From Anaerolinea thermophila (GTDB lineage: Bacteria; Chloroflexota; Anaerolineae; Anaerolineales; Villigracilaceae): 7,144 nucleotides of DNA. Positions 1 to 4,321 of the stretch are shown here, one piece after another; positions within the stretch are counted from its first letter, which is position 1; the number at the start of each line of letters is the position of its first letter. Location of the stretch: assembly GCA_022729775.1 (NCBI GenBank), contig DZBA01000172.1, positions 1-7,144 of the forward strand, given 5' to 3'. Both the position numbers and the translations under genes were made by a program. The notes below the pieces were generated by a model. It saw only the letters and a list, made by a program, of their open reading frames with translations. It ran no database searches and was not told where the DNA came from.

Positions 1-430
1 CGCGCCCGATGGCGAGTCGCTGCTGCATTCCGCGCGAGAAGGTGCGGACTAAATCTTTGCGGCGATTCTCCAAGCCGACCATTTGCAGAACTTCCGTAAT
101 GCGCGACGCGTGATTGGGAATTCCATACATACGCGCGTAGAACAATAAGTTTTCCTCGGCGGTCAGGTCGGGATACAAAAGCGGCATGTGCGAGACAACG
201 CCCAATTTTGCGCGGACTTGCGCCGCTTCGTTGGGGAGTTGATGCCCCGCGACGTTGACTTGTCCCAGCGAGGGGCGTGATAGCGTGGCGAGGATTCTCA
301 GGAAGGTGGTCTTGCCCGCGCCATTCGGACCAAGCAGCGCGACAAACTCACCCGGCGCGACGTAAAAATCCACTCCGCGCAGGATGGTCTTGAGTCCAAA
401 TCGTTTGACGAGTTTTTTTGTTTCTATCAT
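1..430 (-). CDS. ccmA: CcmA-like haem-exporter ABC ATPase, C-terminus beyond left edge
   Basis: This is the cytoplasmic ATPase that, with CcmB and CcmC, drives release of haem-loaded CcmE in System I cytochrome c maturation. The first 143 residues are present. The Walker A is GPNGAGKT at residues 34-41, and the Q-loop region reads VVSHMPLLYPDLTAEENL (about 78-95), with Met82 where ABC ATPases usually have Gln. The signature is FSRGMQQRLAIGR (131-143), a CcmA-type variant of LSGGQ. Walker B and the switch His lie outside the window. The ATG at 430-428 is the natural start and gives the usual short N-terminus before Walker A. No clear Shine-Dalgarno precedes it; instead the upstream 60 bases are a repeat array. 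It is the last gene visible in the operon, and ccmB and ccmC are expected next. Another exporter ATPase is possible from the sequence alone, but the neighbours make CcmA very likely. Confidence 0.9.
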   Translation of the reverse strand, partial: MIETKKLVKRFGLKTILRGVDFYVAPGEFVALLGPNGAGKTTFLRILATLSRPSLGQVNVAGHQLPNEAAQVRAKLGVVSHMPLLYPDLTAEENLLFYARMYGIPNHASRITEVLQMVGLENRRKDLVRTFSRGMQQRLAIGR

Positions 431-442
431 GTAAGGTTGCGG

Positions 443-485
443 GTTGAAGGTTGGAAGGTTGCAGGTTAACCTTTCAACCTTCAAC
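443..485. repeat. Hairpin of tandem AAGGTTG words (array A) in the cytochrome/ccmA gap
   Basis: An 11-base arm (GTTGAAGGTTG, 443-453) is exactly inverted at 475-485. The stem continues through a G·T pair (454/474) and six more pairs (AAGGTT 455-460 with AACCTT 468-473), leaving a 7-base loop. The gap 431-490 is almost wholly made of 7-8-base variants of (A)AGGTTG(N). In the transcribed orientation the G·T becomes C·A, so the RNA stem is 11+6 pairs. No U-tract follows on the minus strand, so a canonical terminator is unlikely. It fills the place where the ccmA ribosome-binding site should be. Confidence 0.75.
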
Positions 486-490
486 TTTCT

Positions 491-2353
491 CTAACGTTTT
501 AACTTGCCTTTCAATTCTTCGCGCCGCTTTTGATACGCCTCGTCAGTGATTTTGCCAGCGCGGTGCAGGTCGTCGAGCGCGAGAATGGAATCCATGACAT
601 CTTCCGCGTCGTTTTCGTCCTCTTCGTCTTCATCCTCGTCCTCGTCTAATTCTTCCTGCTTATTCCTGTCGCGGATGAAGAACCACGCGCCGAGCAAAAT
701 GAGGACAACGCCAAACGCGCCGACACCGATGAGCAGGTTTTGATTCTGCGTAATGTCAGGCTCGACGGCGGTCGAAGCAGAGGGGCTGCCCGTGATGGTA
801 AATTCCAATTTGGAGTCTTTTGCCAAATTACCAACCGTATAAATTTGGAACTTCATTCCCTGCATATCATGTAAGCCGCCTTCGGTGATTCCATTTCCTT
901 CGGCTTTCATCCCTTCGGGCAGCAGAATATCCACCTTGTCCACAGACAAAAGGACAGGCTGCGTAATCTTCATTTCATCCGCGCGGACAATGGATGAAAA
1001 CGCAATCAAGCCGTAAGGCGTTTGGCTGGGCGGCATGGCAAAGCCATTTTCCGTGCCGACAAAGGGCGCGCTGTCTTGCGAAGCCTCAAAGCCAAGCGGC
1101 TGTGTGCCTTCTGCGGCGAGTAGGAAGGGAATATCTTTCTGCTCCGCGCCCATGTCAACGGTCACGGTTTTTCCGCTTTCGTTGAGGATGGAATACACCG
1201 CGAACATTTGCGCTTCATCGGCGTTGGCAAAGTCAAAGAACAATTGCAGCGAGGCAATTTTCAACTGCGATAAATCATCGGTAGAGGCGTACATCACAAT
1301 CGCAGGGAGTTCCACGCTGGTCATGCCGGCTTCTACAAATGCAAACTCAGATTGATACATCAAACCGTTGACGCTGACTTCCGCGATGAAGATTCGATTT
1401 TCGGGGACTTCGATATTTTCAAAAAGGAAAGTCCCGTCGGCGTTGAGCGGGGTTTCCGCTTTGGAGACTTCTGTCGGTCCCGCGTTCATATCGCCCGCGT
1501 GTTCATATCCATGCAGGATGACTTTCGCGTCGGCTGGAATTGCCGCGCCGGTTTGATTATCCACCGAGCCGCTCACGCTCCCAACACCCGCGACAGATTC
1601 TGCGGCGGCGGTTGATTCGGCGGGCGCGGTTTGAGTCCCATCCGCAGGTGTGGACTCGACTTCGGGCGTGGTGACAGGTTCGGGCGTAGCGGTCGGCTCG
1701 AGGTCGGCAACAGGCGCGGAAAAAGTCAGCGAGCGGAGATACGCTACGACGGCAGATAACTCTTCGTCGGAAAGAGTCTTCCCAAAGGCGGGAATCTCAT
1801 CCATGCCGTTTTTGGCGATGGCGGTTAACTCATCCGCTGAAAGCGCGGACATGCTTTCGAGGTCGCTGAAATATTTTTCGCAATCGGCGCAGTTGCTTGC
1901 AAAGAGCGTCTTGCCCTGCGCGAGTTGTTCTTCGGCTGTGTGCAGCGAAAGCGCGTACCCAACCACATCCCAGCGTTCTTGATCGTTGAGGCTGTTGAAG
2001 GGCGGCATGAATTTTTCGAGGTTGCCCTGTGTGACTTGCTTGTACCAGTCGGCGGGGGTGGCTTTATTTGCCACTTCTGCCAAGCCGATGGCGGCAACTT
2101 TGACGGGCAGTTGCTTGCCCTGTTCGCCATCGCCGAGTCCCGTTGTGCCGTGACAAGCCGCGCATTTTTCAGCGTAGATTTTTTCGCCGTTGGCAATGTC
2201 CATCGGTTGGGCAGGGAAGAGCGGTCCCATGGTGGGCATGGGCGTCGGCGGAACATAATTCGGCGGCGGTGTGACATCTGCCGCGAGCGTCATGTTGCAG
2301 GCGGCAAGAAGGGTGGCAAGCAGGGCTAAAATAATTGGGTAGCGTAACTTCAT
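491..2353 (-). CDS. Membrane-anchored cytochrome c lipoprotein with second c-domain lacking haem His
   Basis: A 620-residue extracytoplasmic electron-transfer protein. Residues 1-19 form a lipoprotein signal ending in lipobox LLAAC (Cys19). The first cytochrome c domain has CAACH (64-68) with Met116 (KFMPPF) as likely sixth ligand. A second c-like domain (about 145-210) keeps two cysteines but reads CADCE (155-159), so the haem His is Glu. A Pro/Thr/Glu-rich linker (213-256) leads to a carboxypeptidase-regulatory-like beta domain (VSGSVDNQTGA, about 258-355) and a further beta-rich region to about 525. A transmembrane helix follows (539-560), then a very acidic tract (567-585, bases 599-655) and a basic SHOCT-like tail (588-620). 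Start ATG at 2353 is preceded by AAGGA seven bases away. It sits between the CcmI-like gene and ccmA, and its role is unknown; it could be a maturation substrate or an electron carrier. The cytochrome call is secure and the C-terminal domain names are tentative. Confidence 0.88.
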   Translation of the reverse strand: MKLRYPIILALLATLLAACNMTLAADVTPPPNYVPPTPMPTMGPLFPAQPMDIANGEKIYAEKCAACHGTTGLGDGEQGKQLPVKVAAIGLAEVANKATPADWYKQVTQGNLEKFMPPFNSLNDQERWDVVGYALSLHTAEEQLAQGKTLFASNCADCEKYFSDLESMSALSADELTAIAKNGMDEIPAFGKTLSDEELSAVVAYLRSLTFSAPVADLEPTATPEPVTTPEVESTPADGTQTAPAESTAAAESVAGVGSVSGSVDNQTGAAIPADAKVILHGYEHAGDMNAGPTEVSKAETPLNADGTFLFENIEVPENRIFIAEVSVNGLMYQSEFAFVEAGMTSVELPAIVMYASTDDLSQLKIASLQLFFDFANADEAQMFAVYSILNESGKTVTVDMGAEQKDIPFLLAAEGTQPLGFEASQDSAPFVGTENGFAMPPSQTPYGLIAFSSIVRADEMKITQPVLLSVDKVDILLPEGMKAEGNGITEGGLHDMQGMKFQIYTVGNLAKDSKLEFTITGSPSASTAVEPDITQNQNLLIGVGAFGVVLILLGAWFFIRDRNKQEELDEDEDEDEEDENDAEDVMDSILALDDLHRAGKITDEAYQKRREELKGKLKR

Positions 2354-2382
2354 AAATGATTCCTTTAAGGTAATGAAGAAGT

Positions 2383-2426
2383 CAGAATGCAGAATGAAGA
2401 ATTTTTATTCTACATTCTGCATTCTG
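2383..2426. repeat. 44-base hairpin of tandem CAGAATG heptamers (array B)
   Basis: CAGAATGCAGAATG (2383-2396) is perfectly inverted as CATTCTGCATTCTG (2413-2426). One A·A mismatch follows, then AGAAT/ATTCT (2398-2402 with 2407-2411) closes on a TTTT loop. That gives 19 pairs in a 20-position stem. Each arm is a 7-base tandem repeat, and the right side continues with two degraded units (CATTTTT, CATTGCA). It occupies the 79-base gap between the CcmI-like stop and the cytochrome start. On the minus strand it is followed by ACTTCTTCATT rather than a U-run, so it does not look like an intrinsic terminator. Confidence 0.85.
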
Positions 2427-2432
2427 CATTTT

Positions 2433-2945
2433 TCATTGCAGCGATTTCCCACACGAGGGGCAAAACTTATCCGAAGCGAGGATGGCTTTTCCACATTTGG
2501 GGCAGAAGCCCGCAGATTTTTCCTTGCGCTGTTTGCGGCGCGCGGCAATCATCGCTTCGAGGTCGTCATCGGATACGGGCGCGGGCTGCGCGGTGGTGGA
2601 TGAATCTGCGCGGGCGGCTTCGGCGGCTTTTTCGATGCGCGCTTCGGCAGTGGAAGCGGACGCGCCTTGCGTTAATTCATCGAGCCGGCGGAGGACATCC
2701 GCGCCTTTTTGTAAGAGCGCGGCGCGCTGCGCGGGATAATCTTCCGTTGGGATTTTGCCGAGATTGTGGTCGAAGTCCAATTCTTGCAGCGCGTTGACCA
2801 CGCGGTCGCGTTCCGCTTTGAGCGCGGAGACTTCCAGCGAATCATCGGCGCGGAAGCGGCGCGCGCGCTGGGTGAACGGCGCGTACAGGTAAACGCCAAC
2901 GAGAATGAAGGCGGCGAAGATGAGAAAAATCGAGCCGAGTTCCAT
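2433..2945 (-). CDS. CcmI-like membrane protein with C-terminal zinc ribbon
   Basis: A 170-residue protein with one N-terminal membrane helix (about 3-22). A charged helical segment follows with ERDRVVNALQELDFDHNLGKI (45-65; only key part quoted: ELDFDH at 55-60) and EDYPAQR (68-74), matching the N-terminal part of CcmI-type proteins. An Ala/Ser-rich linker (about 93-125) leads to a C-terminal zinc ribbon with CPKCGK and CPSCGK (Cys148, 151, 162, 165). The second membrane helix and the periplasmic TPR domain of proteobacterial CcmI are absent. With the N-terminus outside, the ribbon would be cytoplasmic. Its ATG overlaps the ccmG stop in TAATG (2943-2947), so translation is probably coupled. 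In proteobacteria CcmI binds apocytochrome for the haem lyase. Whether this short form does so is unknown. Confidence 0.8.
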   Translation of the reverse strand: MELGSIFLIFAAFILVGVYLYAPFTQRARRFRADDSLEVSALKAERDRVVNALQELDFDHNLGKIPTEDYPAQRAALLQKGADVLRRLDELTQGASASTAEARIEKAAEAARADSSTTAQPAPVSDDDLEAMIAARRKQRKEKSAGFCPKCGKAILASDKFCPSCGKSLQ

Positions 2946-3514
2946 TATTGAATCCCTTCGATGACTTTTTGAATTTCGTTCACCGAGCCGAAGGGACCGA
3001 TTTTGACATGGCGCAAAATTCCCTCGCGGTCAATGAAGTAGGTTTCTGGCACGCCCATTTGACGATTGAGGATGCTGGAAATATTGGATTGCAAGTCGGG
3101 CGCGTTGGGGAAGGTGATGTTGAATTTTTTAAGATATTGGCTGGAGCCAGCGGGCGTATCCACGTACGCGACGCCGACGAAGACAACATCATCGCCGTCT
3201 TTGTATAACTGCCATGCTTCTTCCAGATCGGGAGCTTCCTGCTCACAGGGTTTGCACCACGAAGCCCAGATATTTACCACCAATACTTTTCCGCGAAAGT
3301 CGGAAAGTTTCATCTGCGGCGTGTCCTTGTATTCATAGCCTTCGTAATACACAAGGTCAAAATCGGGGACAGGTTCGTTCAGCGCCGCCATGGGGTTGCG
3401 CGCCTTATTAAGTCCAAAGCCGACGAGGGCAAGTAAGCCGACGATGAACACCCATACGACGATCTGCACCCACAGCGCCACGCCTTTCTTTTCGATATTT
3501 GTTTGTTCGGTCAT
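2945..3514 (-). CDS. ccmG: CcmG/DsbE-type membrane-anchored thioredoxin-like protein
   Basis: A 189-residue thiol-disulfide oxidoreductase that supplies reductant to CcmH and the apocytochrome CXXCH on the outer face of the membrane. An N-terminal anchor spans residues 13-34. The TlpA/ResA-like thioredoxin fold follows, with FRGKVLVVNIWASWCKPCEQEAP (key part WASWCKPC, 83-90; Cys87 and Cys90) and the cis-proline loop GVPETYFID (154-162, Pro156). The reading frame is open up to 3613, but the extra 33 codons run through the intergenic repeat. The ATG at 3514 has GGAG five bases upstream and gives a normal anchor, so I place the start there. It overlaps the next gene by one base and follows ccmH. 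ResA-like would be the alternative name; the operon favours CcmG. Confidence 0.92.
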   Translation of the reverse strand: MTEQTNIEKKGVALWVQIVVWVFIVGLLALVGFGLNKARNPMAALNEPVPDFDLVYYEGYEYKDTPQMKLSDFRGKVLVVNIWASWCKPCEQEAPDLEEAWQLYKDGDDVVFVGVAYVDTPAGSSQYLKKFNITFPNAPDLQSNISSILNRQMGVPETYFIDREGILRHVKIGPFGSVNEIQKVIEGIQ

Positions 3515-3519
3515 ACATT

Positions 3520-3523
3520 CTCC
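3520..3523 (-). promoter_or_regulatory. Shine-Dalgarno GGAG deciding the ccmG start
   Basis: GGAG on the minus strand lies five bases before the ATG at 3514. It supports this start over upstream in-frame ATGs that fall inside the intergenic element. It lies just outside the element's left terminal repeat, so the ribosome-binding site has been kept. Confidence 0.7.
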
Positions 3524-3536
3524 GTTAATATCAGAC

Positions 3537-3739
3537 CACCTAAATTTTGCCCAAATTAGACCACAACTCGTCATGAGCCGCCAAAATCTGGACACGGATG
3601 ACACGGATTTCACGGACGGACACGGAAAAAATAAAAAAATCCGTGAGAATCCTCGTCATCCGTCCAATCCGTGTACAAAAAGGTTTTCAATGAACCATTC
3701 CCGCGATAACTTGTAGGGTATTTGCACAAAATTTAGGTG
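3537..3739. mobile_element. MITE-like ~203-bp element with 20-bp terminal inverted repeats
   Basis: CACCTAAATTTTGCCCAAAT (3537-3556) is inverted at 3720-3739 with 18 of 20 positions identical, 13 of them consecutive from the outer end. The interior has no plausible gene and carries the CACGGA hairpin (3592-3674). It fills most of the 240-base gap between ccmH and ccmG, the longest gap between genes here. TCAG occurs directly outside the right end (3740-3743) and close outside the left end (3531-3534), but this is too short to call a target duplication. Alternatively the element is a large structured repeat rather than a transposon remnant. No transposase is in view. Confidence 0.55.
3592..3674. 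repeat. 83-base hairpin of CACGGAT words (array C)
   Basis: Two 35-base arms (3592-3626 and 3640-3674) pair at 24 of 35 positions with no gaps needed, around a 13-base A-rich loop. The left arm has four (A)CACGGA words spaced 8-10 bases, and the right arm has their complements (TCCGTG, ATCCGTC, ATCCGTGT). The T-run in the minus-strand RNA lies in the loop, so this is not a standard terminator. I recall similar ACACGGATT words between genes in various bacteria; this is from memory and unverified. Confidence 0.75.
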
Positions 3740-3754
3740 TCAGGTCTAGTTGTC

Positions 3755-4282
3755 TTATTTCTGTTTCTTCAATTCTTCTTCCATCCGCGCGAGATAATCA
3801 TCTTTTGCGGCGGGGATTTCATCCGCTTCGACTTCGACAGGCGCGGGCTTTTTGCGCCAATCGCTCATCGAGCGGAAGAGGATGACCACGCCCGCGAGGA
3901 TAATCACCGGCGGGATGAGGTACATCAGCCAGAAGAATCCTTCACGCGGGGGTTCGGCTAAAACGCGCGCGCCGTACTGCTGCTCAAAGTATTCGAAAAT
4001 TTCCTCTTCGGTCTTTCCTTCCGCCAATAGGGTGCGGATTTGTTCGCGCCATTCTTTACATGCGTCAGTCGGGCAGACATCCAGCGGGGTGCTTTCACAC
4101 ACGGGACAATACAACTGCCGCGCGATGGCGTTTACTTCGTCATCGGTGGGCGCGGAACTTTGCGCGGAGGCGGATGAGAAGGATGCAAACAGAAGAGCGA
4201 GAAACAAGACGAGATACGCGATACGTGTTGCGTGTTGCGTGTTGCGTGAGGCGTGGAGCGTGGGACGTGATTGATGATTCAT
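3755..4282 (-). CDS. ccmH: CcmH-type (CcmH/CycL N-terminal) thiol-redox subunit
   Basis: A 175-residue membrane-anchored protein that works with CcmG and CcmF to present reduced apocytochrome for haem attachment. A signal sequence covers about residues 1-40, with hydrophobic core 22-36 and possible cleavage after ASA. The redox domain reads LYCPVCESTPLDVC (57-70) and then Cys75, so there are four cysteines (59, 62, 70, 75) instead of the usual two. A three-helix segment (76-105) follows, then an outer-leaflet-to-cytoplasm helix (117-137) and a charged tail ending KKQK. The start chosen is ATG 4282, preceded by GGAAAG. ATG 4306, one base after the ccmF stop, would add eight residues. Residues 5-24 are encoded by an exact heptanucleotide array, so the native N-terminus may have been replaced. 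No frameshift is seen. Confidence 0.87.
   Translation of the reverse strand: MNHQSRPTLHASRNTQHATRIAYLVLFLALLFASFSSASAQSSAPTDDEVNAIARQLYCPVCESTPLDVCPTDACKEWREQIRTLLAEGKTEEEIFEYFEQQYGARVLAEPPREGFFWLMYLIPPVIILAGVVILFRSMSDWRKKPAPVEVEADEIPAAKDDYLARMEEELKKQK
4213..4268. repeat. Eight-unit heptanucleotide array (array D) inside the ccmH 5' end
   Basis: On the plus strand there are eight gapless 7-base units ending in CG(T/C): GATACGC, GATACGT, GTTGCGT x3, GAGGCGT, GGAGCGT, GGGACGT. Because 7 is not a multiple of 3, the array is read in all three phases and yields SRPTLHASRNTQHATRIAY in the CcmH signal peptide. It has no inverted arm, unlike the other arrays in the window. Confidence 0.9.
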
Positions 4283-4289
4283 CTTTACT

Positions 4290-4321
4290 TTCCAACTTTC
4301 AAACATTCTAACCTGCAACCT
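4290..4321. repeat. AGGTTGC-type word array (array A') across the ccmF stop
   Basis: On the minus strand AGGTTGC and AGGTTAG are followed by GAAAGTTGGAAAG. The array encodes the last CcmF residues (VAG), contains its stop codon and fills the 25-base gap to ccmH. AGGTTGCAGGTTA (13 bases) is identical to 456-468 in array A near ccmA, on the opposite strand. No hairpin forms here. Confidence 0.6.

Noticed and set aside
100..112. HASRIT in CcmA as another repeat-encoded peptide like that in CcmH
   Set aside because: The DNA here shows no tandem units, and the residues fall in an ordinary variable helix of the ATPase.
546..743. Plus-strand ORF with a long serine run
   Set aside because: It is the reverse reading of the acidic GAN-codon tract of the cytochrome gene.
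2383..2426. Rho-independent terminator ending the ccmI-like transcript
   Set aside because: The minus-strand RNA has no U-run after the stem, and the operon genes continue directly. The only T-rich stretch lies on the plus-strand side, where no gene is present.
3515..3613. N-terminal extension of CcmG by 33 residues
   Set aside because: The extra codons run through the repeat element, and the ATG at 3514 has a good GGAG and a normal anchor right after it.
3592..3674. CRISPR array
   Set aside because: The units are 8-10 bases with no spacers and the two sides are inverted rather than direct, so this is a hairpin.
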